A stretch of DNA of 64,000 nucleotides from RGIG3009 sp045578625 (GCA_045578625.1 JAZNKN010000054.1:1-64000); one strand, 5' to 3'. Counted from the first letter of the stretch, positions 7,744 to 15,907 are shown. The notes: a model not told the origin generated them from the sequence alone. Numbers and translations are program-made.

Positions 7744-8744
7744 AACGCCAAAACCTCCCGAATGCGGGCAACACCACGCATCACGTCGTCAAACTGTGCC
7801 GGCGTCAGCGATTGCGCGCCGTCGCAAAGTGCCTTGGCGGGATTGTTGTGTACCTCAATCATCAGACCATCCGCGCCGGCCGCCGCTGCGGCAAACGCCA
7901 TTGGCTTGACCAGACGGCTGATGCCGCTGGCGTGGCTCGGATCAACCACGACCGGCAGATGCGACAGCTCCTTGAGCATCGGCACTGCCGACAGGTCCAA
8001 CGTGTTGCGGGTGTAGGTCTCGAAGGTGCGCACACCGCGCTCACACAGAATGATCTGCTCGTTACCGCCGGCCATAATGTACTCGGCGCTCATCAACAGC
8101 TCTTTAAGCGTGTTGGCCAGACCGCGCTTGAGCAGGATCGGCTTGCGGGTCCGCCCCAGTTCCTTGAGCAGCTCAAAGTTCTGCATATTCCGCGCACCCA
8201 CCTGAATGAGATCCACGTCCTCAAACAGCGGCAGGTGGTTGGCGTTCATAATTTCGGTCACGATCGGCATACCGGTGACCTTCTTGGCCTCCTTGAGCAG
8301 CTCCAGACCGTCTGCCTGCAGGCCTTGGAAATCGTACGGCGAGGTGCGTGGCTTGAAAGCACCGCCGCGCAGCAGCGTGGCTCCGGATTCCTTGACTTTG
8401 CCTGCAACCTCCAGGATCTGGTCGTGCGATTCCACCGAGCAAGGGCCCGCGATGACAGCAAACTGACCGCCGCCGATCTTGACACCGCTGACGTCCACCA
8501 CCGTGTCGTCGGGATGGAACTTGCGGTTGGCATTCTTAAACGGCTCGGAAATGCGCATCACACTTTCGACGATCTCCAGGTTTTCCAGCAGCTCCATATC
8601 GATACCGGTAGTATCACCCACGAGACCCAGCACGGTATTATACTCACCCTTGGAGATGTGTACACCGACCTTCTGTGCTTCCAGCCAGGTGATGAGATTT
8701 TCGATCTGGTTTTCGGTTACGCCTTGTTTGATAACTGCGATCAT
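7740..8744 (-). CDS. aroF: 3-deoxy-7-phosphoheptulonate synthase, type I-beta
   Basis: First committed step of aromatic synthesis (PEP + erythrose-4-phosphate). The 334-residue protein begins with a ~70-residue ACT/ferredoxin-like regulatory domain (MIAVIKQG, HISKGE), typical of the I-beta class, then a KDO8P/DAHP barrel with AGPCSVES, GGAFKPRTSPY, QVGARNMQNF and VDPSHASG. The start at 8744 has GGAGG 8 nt upstream. A TTG five codons earlier would also be in frame but sits within the ribosome binding site. It is first in the operon, 26 nt after the leader terminator hairpin. Confidence 0.95.
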   Translation of the reverse strand: MIAVIKQGVTENQIENLITWLEAQKVGVHISKGEYNTVLGLVGDTTGIDMELLENLEIVESVMRISEPFKNANRKFHPDDTVVDVSGVKIGGGQFAVIAGPCSVESHDQILEVAGKVKESGATLLRGGAFKPRTSPYDFQGLQADGLELLKEAKKVTGMPIVTEIMNANHLPLFEDVDLIQVGARNMQNFELLKELGRTRKPILLKRGLANTLKELLMSAEYIMAGGNEQIILCERGVRTFETYTRNTLDLSAVPMLKELSHLPVVVDPSHASGISRLVKPMAFAAAAAGADGLMIEVHNNPAKALCDGAQSLTPAQFDDVMRGVARIREVLAL

Positions 8745-8757
8745 GGTCCATTCCTCC

Positions 8758-8793
8758 AAAAAATCAAAAGGCCCGCAGCTTTCACTGCGGGCC
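8758..8793 (-). terminator. Attenuator terminator upstream of aroF
   Basis: Minus-strand GGCCCGCAG (8785-8793) pairs perfectly with CTGCGGGCC (8770-8778) around a six-base loop, followed by TTTTGATTTTTT. It is a classic intrinsic terminator between the leader peptide and the aroF start, so it must be regulated for the operon to be expressed. Confidence 0.85.
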
Positions 8794-8831
8794 TGAATTA
8801 CAGAATTTCCAAAAGGTGTGTCACCTTGAAA

Positions 8832-8924
8832 TTACCGGCAGCAGAAAGCGCTCTTACTCTTGTTATTAAAGCAAAAGTAAAAGTAAAAGTAGGCGTATTC
8901 TGCTGCAAAGGTATGATCTTTCAT
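8832..8924 (-). CDS. Aromatic leader peptide of the aro operon attenuator
   Basis: A 30-codon reading frame begins 24 nt after the predicted transcription start, with AGGTG 6 nt before its ATG. Codons 10-19 read YAYFYFYFCF. In all it has four Tyr (all TAC) and six Phe codons and no Trp. Its DNA forms a 9-bp perfect pair between codons 7-9 (8898-8906) and codons 27-29 (8838-8846). The second arm can instead pair with the terminator's 5' arm. This is the arrangement of the enterobacterial pheA/pheS leaders. The peptide itself is probably only a sensor: stalling at Tyr/Phe codons would free the second arm and block termination. Confidence 0.82.
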   Translation of the reverse strand: MKDHTFAAEYAYFYFYFCFNNKSKSAFCCR

Positions 8925-8954
8925 TGCAAACACCTATTTCAACGGATTGTTAAC

Positions 8955-8983
8955 ACTATAGCACACTACAGTGCTATTGTCAA
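8955..8983 (-). promoter_or_regulatory. aro operon promoter with operator-like palindrome
   Basis: Minus-strand -35 TTGACA (8978-8983), 17 bp, -10 TATAGT (8955-8960), with TG one base before the -10 (extended -10). A perfect 7-bp inverted repeat, ATAGCAC and GTGCTAT with a 6-bp spacer (8958-8977), fills the spacer. That position suits a repressor. It starts 9 bp after the stop codon of the upstream gene. Confidence 0.82.
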
Positions 8984-8991
8984 TAAAAACT

Positions 8992-11193
8992 TTACCAGAT
9001 CGGGGTGACGACCTGATGCGAGCTGCTGTCGGTCACCGAGAAATAATGGCGCAGGATCTGCACATAGCTCCAACCTTCCTCGTTGGCGTAGCCGACGGCA
9101 CCTATCTGGCTGAGTCCGACGCCGTGACCCCAACCCTGCGTAGTGATGGTGACGGAGTCAGTCGCCGCGTCGTACGAAACACGGAACGCGTGGGAACGCA
9201 GTCCCAGTGCCTGACGGATGTTATGGCCGGTCAGCTGCTTTTTGTTGCCGCGCGCATCCACGTAATAGAAATTCATGTGGAACGCATAATTCCAAGCGTC
9301 GCCCGATCCGGACGTGCCGTCACCGTCGTACGACAGCACCCACAGCGGGGACACGCCGTCCTCGGTCTCAAACTGATCCTCCGGCACGGTGTAATTGTCG
9401 TATTTGTCGAGCACGTTCTTCTGCATCCAGGCGCGGATCTCGGTATACAGTTCCTCCCGCGTAAAGGTCACGGTGTTTTCGAACTTGCCCATACCGCCGT
9501 ATTTGGCGTAACTCGCAGCGTTGTCGTATTTACTGACCACACTCTGCGCATACGCCAGCGTGCCGCCCCAAACCTTGTTGCTGGACGCCGTGTAACCGCC
9601 GGTCGCCGCCGAATACGAGGTGGACAAGAATTGCTTTTCCACCGCGGATTTTGACAGATCCAACAGTTTGACACCCAGCACCTCGCCAACGGCGTCATAG
9701 ATCTTCTTGTCGTTGGCGGAGTTTTTGATATCCAACGCCTTCAACGAACAGGCGTACGGCTTCTGATAGGTGACGTTGTACCACAGAATGTATGTATACG
9801 ACACCACCGCCTGAGCTTTTTGTGCCTCGGTGGATTTCACCATCGCCGCCGATGAGCCGAGCTCCGACTTGACGACCTGCGCAACCAACCGCTGCAGCTC
9901 CTCCTTGGTGGTGGGGCTGACCAAACCATCATTGTCTGTATCCAGATCGTCCGTTGTATTTGTGCTGTTTTTCAGCACAAAATAGCTCATGATCTCGTAC
10001 TCCGACACCGTGCCCTGCACCGTGCCTTCGGCAGGCGGCTTAGTCGAAGGCTTCTCCGACTCCGAGGGGCGCGTGACCGTCGGTCGCGAGGTGGTGCTCT
10101 GGTTGGTGGAGACGGTGGTCTCACCGATCAGGGAATCCGGTTCCTCGTTTACCACGGTGGTGGTCGTTTTCTTGGTAGTGGTGGTCGTTGTGGTCGTCGT
10201 GGTAACCGCCGTCGTTGTTGTCGTCGTTGTGGTCGCTTCGGTGGACGTTGCCGTCTCCTGCTGCATATCCTGCCAGATCGACGGCATCAGCACGTTCTGA
10301 TTGATACGTGCCTTGGACAGGTCGTTTTCCTCTTCCTCACCGGTGCGCACCCGACGCGCCGCTACGATAACGCGGGCATCGCTGAAGCTGTATTCGATGG
10401 GGGTAGTGAGGATCAGCAGATCGTCGCCCTCCTGGATATCCACCGGCGTATCGAACAGTGAGCGCTGACGCAGCTGCGCCACGTACTCCAAGAACTCGTC
10501 CTCGGTCTTGAAATCATCGACCGCGTAGCCAAAGGCATCCTCGGACGTGTCGCCGTCCTGCACCAGTGCGACCGCAAAGATCTTGTAGCTGTTCTCACGG
10601 TACAGCGTGCTGAAGCCGATGGACGGATGCTCCTTCAAGAAGGTCAGCTCCGTGTAGCCGGCAAGGTCAGAGAACATCTGTCCGTTCTGCGGGTTGTTGC
10701 CGTAAATGACCAACAACCGATTCGCTTCGTTGGCCGTGACGGACGTACCGACCGCCAGATGCGGCGTGCCGTAGACCGACGTTTTCTCATAAAAACTGCG
10801 ACCGTTGTAGTAGTTTTCGGCGGGATCGACCACGACCGGATGGCTGATCTCCGTATCCTCGATCACAAGCCAACCACGTACGTCGTCGTTGATGCTGTAC
10901 AGACCTGTAAATTGCGAAAGCATACCGTCCGGATACTGCACCGAACCGGGTTCGATCTCCTTGAGGCCCTCCCAATCCAGACCTAACGTGTAGATCTCTT
11001 TGAGGTCTTGGATCTCCTGCTTGTTCTGGTACGGGCGATAGAATAACGCATAGCCTACCACAATCAGCGCTACCAATGCCACGATCAGCAGCGACAGCCA
11101 AATACTGTGACGGCTGCGCATCGTCGGTGCCTGCTTGCGCGGTACCGCTTTCGCCGCCCGCTGCACCTTACCGATAGACTGGCCGCCGGCCAT
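8992..11193 (-). other. Possible internal start for the membrane pseudosortase-SpoIID part
   Basis: ATG at codon 416 of the longer frame is followed by a short basic N-terminus and a transmembrane helix, a normal beginning for a type II membrane protein of 733 residues. GGAGG lies 14 nt upstream (11 nt from a GTG just before it), a weak spacing. A TGA overlaps the ATG in another frame (TGATG), as in coupled genes. Internal initiation would separate a cytosolic CinA activity from an envelope protein, but no stop codon separates them in frame. Confidence 0.4.
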
Positions 11194-12438
11194 CACGCCC
11201 GGATACGCCTCCAGATACCTCCGTGTCATGTCCAATGCGTACAAGGTGGCCGCATTGCGGATCTGCTCACGGTCCTTGATCTCGCCACCGGCGAAGATAC
11301 GCTTCGCCCACACGCGGCGGTCGTCCGCCAGTGCAACGTAAACGGTACCGATCTCCTTGCCCTCGCTGGGGTCGGGACCGGCAACACCGGTGATACCGAT
11401 GCCGATATCCGCGCTTCCCACGCGGCGAGCACCCGTCGCCATCGCGGCAGCGACACCCGGCGACACCGTCCCCTGCGCCTCCAACAACGGCTCCGGAACG
11501 CCAAGCACCTGATGCTTGATCTCTGCGGAATAGGCGGCAATGCCGCACTCAAACACCTGCGAAACACCCGGCACCTCGGTCAGCTTGCCCGAAAGCAAGC
11601 CGGCGGTGCAGGATTCCGCGGTAGCGATCTTTTTATTATGCTCCTTGAGCAGCTCCACGACGGTCTTGGCCAGACCGCCGGTGTCCACACCGTATACGGC
11701 GGCACCCAGTCGCTCGCGGATCTCTGCGATCACCGGCTGACACAGCTCGTCGGCTTCCTTTTCGGAGACCGCCTTGGCGGTGATCCGCAGCTGTACCTCG
11801 CCGTCCTTGGCGTAGGGCGCTACGGTGGGGTTTTCGCCCTCCATCAGGTCGCTCAACCGCTCGTCGATGGCGGCTTCGGGAATGCCGAACACGCCCACGG
11901 TATGAGAGCGGATAGTCTCACCCGAAAACTGCTGCAAATACGGCGCAACGTAGCCTAAGAACATCGGCACCAGCTCCTTGGGCGGGCCGGGCAGCATAAC
12001 GACGTGTTGGCTGCCGTGCTCCACCGCACAGCCGGGGGCCGTACCGTGGTCGTTCGGAAATACTGTGCAACCCACCGGCAGCATCGCCTGCTTGCAGTTG
12101 TTGACGGTATATTCCTTGCCGGTGTTGCTGAAATACTCCTGAATGCGTGCTTCGCTTTCTTCGTGCAGCACCAACGGGATATCCAGAACCTTCGCCACGG
12201 TCTCACGGGTCAGATCGTCCTCGGTCGGGCCGAGGCCGCCGGTGAGAATGACCATGTCGCAGCGCGACAACGCCAAAGACAGTGCGCTCTCCAACCGCTC
12301 GCGGTTGTCGCCCACTGTTGACTGGTACAACGTATCGATGCCATATACTGCCAGTTCACGGGACAGAAATTGGCTGTTGGAATTGGTGATGTCGCCCAAC
12401 AGCAGTTCCGTGCCGACGGTCAATATTTCAGCGTTCAT
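8992..12438 (-). CDS. CinA / pseudosortase / SpoIID triple-domain frame
   Basis: One open frame of 1148 codons. Residues 1-~412 are a full CinA: N-terminal MoCF-like domain (TVGTELLLGD, LTGGLGPTEDDLT, PGPPKE) and C-terminal nicotinamide-nucleotide amidase (ATAESCTAGLLSG, ITGVAGPDP). A transmembrane helix follows at 446-467, then a class B sortase fold (~490-705). There the catalytic His is Asn581 (YGNN) and the catalytic Cys is Pro680 (LTTP), so transpeptidase activity is not expected. Next come a Thr-rich linker (~730-765), an EF-hand/dockerin-like DTDNDG loop (~834-839), and a SpoIID/LytB peptidoglycan lytic domain (845-1148; Glu860, KAQAVV, GWGHGVGLSQ). The start has AAAGGTGG 8 nt upstream. 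An internal ATG at 11193 (codon 416) lies exactly where CinA ends, overlapped by an out-of-frame TGA, so two proteins or a recent fusion are possible. Confidence 0.85.
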   Translation of the reverse strand: MNAEILTVGTELLLGDITNSNSQFLSRELAVYGIDTLYQSTVGDNRERLESALSLALSRCDMVILTGGLGPTEDDLTRETVAKVLDIPLVLHEESEARIQEYFSNTGKEYTVNNCKQAMLPVGCTVFPNDHGTAPGCAVEHGSQHVVMLPGPPKELVPMFLGYVAPYLQQFSGETIRSHTVGVFGIPEAAIDERLSDLMEGENPTVAPYAKDGEVQLRITAKAVSEKEADELCQPVIAEIRERLGAAVYGVDTGGLAKTVVELLKEHNKKIATAESCTAGLLSGKLTEVPGVSQVFECGIAAYSAEIKHQVLGVPEPLLEAQGTVSPGVAAAMATGARRVGSADIGIGITGVAGPDPSEGKEIGTVYVALADDRRVWAKRIFAGGEIKDREQIRNAATLYALDMTRRYLEAYPGVMAGGQSIGKVQRAAKAVPRKQAPTMRSRHSIWLSLLIVALVALIVVGYALFYRPYQNKQEIQDLKEIYTLGLDWEGLKEIEPGSVQYPDGMLSQFTGLYSINDDVRGWLVIEDTEISHPVVVDPAENYYNGRSFYEKTSVYGTPHLAVGTSVTANEANRLLVIYGNNPQNGQMFSDLAGYTELTFLKEHPSIGFSTLYRENSYKIFAVALVQDGDTSEDAFGYAVDDFKTEDEFLEYVAQLRQRSLFDTPVDIQEGDDLLILTTPIEYSFSDARVIVAARRVRTGEEEENDLSKARINQNVLMPSIWQDMQQETATSTEATTTTTTTTAVTTTTTTTTTTKKTTTTVVNEEPDSLIGETTVSTNQSTTSRPTVTRPSESEKPSTKPPAEGTVQGTVSEYEIMSYFVLKNSTNTTDDLDTDNDGLVSPTTKEELQRLVAQVVKSELGSSAAMVKSTEAQKAQAVVSYTYILWYNVTYQKPYACSLKALDIKNSANDKKIYDAVGEVLGVKLLDLSKSAVEKQFLSTSYSAATGGYTASSNKVWGGTLAYAQSVVSKYDNAASYAKYGGMGKFENTVTFTREELYTEIRAWMQKNVLDKYDNYTVPEDQFETEDGVSPLWVLSYDGDGTSGSGDAWNYAFHMNFYYVDARGNKKQLTGHNIRQALGLRSHAFRVSYDAATDSVTITTQGWGHGVGLSQIGAVGYANEEGWSYVQILRHYFSVTDSSSHQVVTPIW
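10137..10260. repeat. ACN-codon low-complexity tract (Thr-rich linker)
   Basis: Within the fusion gene, runs of Thr codons make a GTG/GTC-rich imperfect trinucleotide repeat on the plus strand. It encodes a flexible linker between the sortase-like and SpoIID parts. Such tracts can vary in length between strains by slippage. Confidence 0.7.
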
Positions 12439-12474
12439 GGATCTCGCCACCTTTGCTTTGGAATTGCGCCGGAC

Positions 12475-13644
12475 TTACATACGCTCCGTACGCACGCCGG
12501 CGATCGCCTCCGCGATCAACTCCTCGACCGGCAATTTTGCTTCCGCCTGCTCCAGTTCCTCCACACGCGGACGCGTGCGCGGATGACGCGGCGTAAATAC
12601 TGTACAGCAATCCTCATACGGTTGGATCGATGTCTCAAACGTGCCGATCCGCCGCGCGATCGCAATGATCTCTTCTTTATCCATGCCGATAACCGGACGG
12701 AACACCGGCAAGGTCGCCACCGCATCGGTGCACTGCAATGCCCCGATGGTCTGGCTCGCCACCTGACCCACGCTCTCACCCGTGATGAGTGCGCCACACT
12801 CCTTCTCCGCTGCGAGACGCGAGGCAATGCGCATCATAAACCGACGCATCACCAGCGTGAACAGCTCCTCCGGACAGTGCCGACCGATCTCCTCCTGGAT
12901 GCGGGTGAACGGCACGATGAACAGTGTGGTATGACCGGCGTATTCACCGACCTGCTTGAGCAGCGTCTTGACCTTCAGCTCGGCGCGCTCGCTGGTATAG
13001 GGGGGCGATGCAAAATGCACGGCCGCCAGCTCGATGCCACGTTTGGCCATCATATACGCCGCCACCGGCGAATCAATGCCGCCGGACAGCAGGATCGCCG
13101 CTCGGCCGCCAGTGCCCACCGGCATACCGCCGGCACCCGGCAGCTGCGGGCCGTGGATGTATGCCGCAAAATCGCGGATCTCCACCCACACCGTGACCTC
13201 CGGATCGTGAACATCCACCGTCAAGTGCGGATAGCGCTCCAACAGGTGCGCTCCTACCTGCGCGCACAGCTGCGGCGAGGTCAAGGGAAAACGCTTGTCG
13301 GCGCGTTTGGCCTCCACCTTAAAGGTGGCAGCGCGGCGCAGCGGCTGCTCCAGATACGAGGCCGCGGCCTCCAAGATCGCGGGCAGCGCCTTCTCGGTCA
13401 CACACGCGCGGGAAAACGCGGAAATACCGAACACCTTGGCAACGCGGTCGCTGACCTCGTCCCAGTCTACCGCCTCGTCCTGCGGTTCGATATAAATGGT
13501 GGATTGCGCCTTGCGGAAGGAAAACGTCCCCAACGGCTTGAGCCGCCAGCGGAGGTTCTTGATGAGAACCTCCTCAAACGTACCGCGGTTGAGGCCCTTG
13601 AGCGCCAATTCACCGTTTTTTATCAGGATTACTTCCTTTACCAT
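12475..13644 (-). CDS. thiI: tRNA 4-thiouridine synthase ThiI, rhodanese-less
   Basis: Adenylates and thiolates U8 of tRNA, and in some bacteria supplies sulfur for thiamine. The 389-residue protein has an N-terminal ferredoxin-like and THUMP region (~60-165) and a PP-loop ATPase domain with LLSGGIDSPVAAYMM (~184-198) and the GESVGQVASQT segment. The C-terminal rhodanese domain of the E. coli enzyme is missing, as in Bacillus. Family knowledge says such forms use a dedicated cysteine desulfurase, and one lies two genes upstream in the same operon. AAAGGAG lies 5 nt before the ATG. Confidence 0.93.
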   Translation of the reverse strand: MVKEVILIKNGELALKGLNRGTFEEVLIKNLRWRLKPLGTFSFRKAQSTIYIEPQDEAVDWDEVSDRVAKVFGISAFSRACVTEKALPAILEAAASYLEQPLRRAATFKVEAKRADKRFPLTSPQLCAQVGAHLLERYPHLTVDVHDPEVTVWVEIRDFAAYIHGPQLPGAGGMPVGTGGRAAILLSGGIDSPVAAYMMAKRGIELAAVHFASPPYTSERAELKVKTLLKQVGEYAGHTTLFIVPFTRIQEEIGRHCPEELFTLVMRRFMMRIASRLAAEKECGALITGESVGQVASQTIGALQCTDAVATLPVFRPVIGMDKEEIIAIARRIGTFETSIQPYEDCCTVFTPRHPRTRPRVEELEQAEAKLPVEELIAEAIAGVRTERM

Positions 13645-13664
13645 ACTGTTTCTCCTTTAGCGGA

Positions 13665-14696
13665 TCACTGATACCGCTCCGGCAATTCCAGATCCTTGTT
13701 GACATACCACGCCTTGGGCATCAGCACGTCTTTGTTGACAACCGTTTTGGAGGTGTCCACCGTGGCGTCCTCACCCTCACGCAGACGCCGTGCCACGATG
13801 ACCGTGCGGCCGTTTTTCAGGGTCGTATCGCGCTTGTTGCTGCAGGTGGACAGGGTCAGCAGCTGATCGCCCGCCGTCACGTCCACGTCGCCGAAATCAT
13901 ACAGCGACCGCTCGCGGATCGCGCTGACAAACGCCTCAAACTGCGCATCCGTCTTAAACGCGGTACGGATGTAATCGAACGAATCCTTGAGGGGGGCATC
14001 CGCATCGATCACCATGACCGCAAACACCTTGTAGGTGGCCTTGCCGTCATATATTGTGTCCATCGTCAGCGTTTCCAATGTGCGTGCACGGCTCACATCC
14101 TGAGAAACCAACAGGTTAAATTTGGAAAACATCAATCCGCTTTTCAGGTTGTGACCGTAAATGACCAGATTGCGCTCTTTCTCGATGTTGGTCAGATCGT
14201 TGCGATAATCGAAAAAGAGCGTGCCGGCCTTATCCTTATCGCCCAAAAAGTCGATATCCAGATACTTGTCATTATCCGCCGCCTGTACGACCGGATTATC
14301 CACCGTACCCTCAAACAGATCGCTGCTGCCGGTGGTCTTAAAGGTCAGCCACGCGGCGATCTCGGGGTTGCGACGGTACAGCGCCTTGAAATTCTCACCC
14401 AAGCCCTCGGGGTATACGGTGTTGTCCTTGCCGTCTCCGCTGTCGGCCGGATCGTCCGCCTCGCCGTTGAGGTACAGCTCACGCATGGAGTGAAGGACCT
14501 CTTGGGTGTGCTGCGGCTGCAGGTACAGCTCGTCTACCAGATAATAACCGGAGCAAAGAAACACGGTCAGCGCGGTCAAAAAGGCGATCTTACGGATCAG
14601 CTCCCGACGGCTGTCACCGCGGATGGGAATGATCGCCCGCAGACCGCGGACGATGCCGCGCAGAATACGCTTCGCGATACGTTTGAATGTTTTCAT
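13665..14696 (-). CDS. Class B sortase, active
   Basis: Membrane transpeptidase that cuts a sorting signal and links proteins to peptidoglycan or to each other. The 343-residue protein has a basic cytoplasmic N-terminus, one transmembrane helix (36-54), and a class B catalytic domain. The catalytic His182 is in VIYGHN, Cys285 in LTLSTC and Arg297 in GRTVIVARR. It resembles the inactive sortase-like domain two genes downstream along most of its length, including a matching C-terminal VLMP-W segment, so the two are paralogues. Its ATG overlaps the desulfurase stop by four bases. No sorting-signal substrate is encoded in this window. Confidence 0.9.
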   Translation of the reverse strand: MKTFKRIAKRILRGIVRGLRAIIPIRGDSRRELIRKIAFLTALTVFLCSGYYLVDELYLQPQHTQEVLHSMRELYLNGEADDPADSGDGKDNTVYPEGLGENFKALYRRNPEIAAWLTFKTTGSSDLFEGTVDNPVVQAADNDKYLDIDFLGDKDKAGTLFFDYRNDLTNIEKERNLVIYGHNLKSGLMFSKFNLLVSQDVSRARTLETLTMDTIYDGKATYKVFAVMVIDADAPLKDSFDYIRTAFKTDAQFEAFVSAIRERSLYDFGDVDVTAGDQLLTLSTCSNKRDTTLKNGRTVIVARRLREGEDATVDTSKTVVNKDVLMPKAWYVNKDLELPERYQ

Positions 14697-15826
14697 GTGC
14701 GCCTCCTTTGCAGCGTTGCCGCCGCATCCCGCAGTGCCTGTGCCAGCGCCCGCACCTCATCCTCTGTGTTGTCGTAGCAAAAACTGATACGCAGCGACGA
14801 ATCGATCTCCGCCGCAGGGAGACCCATTGCCTCCAGCACCGCGCTGTGCTTCCCCTTAGAGCAAGCCGAACCGGACGAAACGTAGATCTCACGTGCTGCC
14901 AAAAAATGCAGCAGGGTCTCGCTGCGAATACCGGGGAGCGAGAAATGCACGATATACGGCACGCCCTCCGGCGGCAGATGCCACCGTATCTCCGGCAATG
15001 TTTGCAGCTCACGGATCAGCGTTTCCCGCAACGTGTTGTACCGCTGTTTCTGCGCTTCAACCGACGGCAACGCCGCCGCTGCCGCGCCAAACCCGACGAT
15101 CGCCGGCAGCGCCTCCGTGCCGCTGCGCAGTCCCTTTTCCTGACCGCCGCCAAACAAACGGGGCTGAATACGGACGCCCTTACGTATGTACAACGCCCCG
15201 CAGCCCTTAGGCCCGTGCAGCTTGTGACCGCTGACCGAAAGCAGGTCGACACCCCACCGCTCGGCCTTGATCGGCAGCTTGCCGGCGGCCTGCACGCAGT
15301 CGGTATGAAACAGTGCCTGCGGCGCACGCGCCTTAGCCAGCGCCACCATGGTCGGAATATCAAAGCGCGCGCCGGTCTCGTTGTTGACCGCCATCACGCT
15401 GATAAGCGTGGTATCCTCGGTACAGGCCTCCGCCAACTGCTCCGGCGTGATCGTACCGCCTGCCGACGGCGTGACCCGCGTCACGGTCCAGCCCTGCTTT
15501 TCCAGTTCGTCAAAGCAGGCTGCTACCGAGGGATGTTCCACCGCGGTAGTGACCGCCACCGGCGGGCGACGGCGCAGCGCGGCGGCCGCGCCGAGGATCG
15601 CCAAGTTGTTGGCTTCCGTACCGCTGCCGGTAAAGGTGATCTGCTCCGGCTTGGCGCCGATAAGCGCAGCGACCTCTTCACGGGCACGGGACAGCTCCTG
15701 TTCGGCACGCACACCCATCGTGTGCAGCGAGGAGGGATTGCCGTACAGCTCGGTCATCACACGCGTCATCCGCTCGACCGCCGCACCGCAGACCGCCGTG
15801 GTCGCGCTGTTGTCCAGATACGCCAC
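14693..15826 (-). CDS. Cysteine desulfurase (NifS/IscS family)
   Basis: PLP enzyme that takes sulfur from cysteine as a persulfide. The 377-residue protein starts AYLDNSATT and carries TGSGTEANN, HTDCVQAAGK, the PLP lysine in SGHKLHGPKG and the active cysteine in SSGSACSKG. The start is taken as GTG at 15826, because GGGAGGA lies just upstream; the frame stays open to 15856. It is first in an operon with sortase, thiI and the CinA frame. The role inferred is sulfur delivery to ThiI (NifZ-like) rather than general Fe-S assembly: no iscU or sufU is nearby. Confidence 0.9.
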   Translation of the reverse strand: MAYLDNSATTAVCGAAVERMTRVMTELYGNPSSLHTMGVRAEQELSRAREEVAALIGAKPEQITFTGSGTEANNLAILGAAAALRRRPPVAVTTAVEHPSVAACFDELEKQGWTVTRVTPSAGGTITPEQLAEACTEDTTLISVMAVNNETGARFDIPTMVALAKARAPQALFHTDCVQAAGKLPIKAERWGVDLLSVSGHKLHGPKGCGALYIRKGVRIQPRLFGGGQEKGLRSGTEALPAIVGFGAAAAALPSVEAQKQRYNTLRETLIRELQTLPEIRWHLPPEGVPYIVHFSLPGIRSETLLHFLAAREIYVSSGSACSKGKHSAVLEAMGLPAAEIDSSLRISFCYDNTEDEVRALAQALRDAAATLQRRRT

Positions 15827-15878
15827 AGCACATCCTCCCTTTCCGCCAAACAGCAATACTTTCCTTTATAACTAATAT

Positions 15879-15907
15879 ATCATAACATATTTTGCGCCAA
15901 GATACAA
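15879..15907 (-). promoter_or_regulatory. Promoter of the desulfurase-sortase-thiI-cinA operon
   Basis: Minus-strand -35 TTGTAT (15902-15907), 17 bp, -10 TATGAT (15879-15884). Confidence 0.7.

Noticed and set aside
8760..8990. T-box or tryptophan (TRAP) leader before aroF
   Set aside because: No T-box AGGGTGGNACCGCG sequence or specifier loop and no spaced GAG/UAG triplets. The leader peptide and hairpins explain the region.
10137..10260. CRISPR-like or microsatellite array
   Set aside because: The repeats are irregular ACN Thr codons in frame within the fusion gene, not spaced direct repeats.
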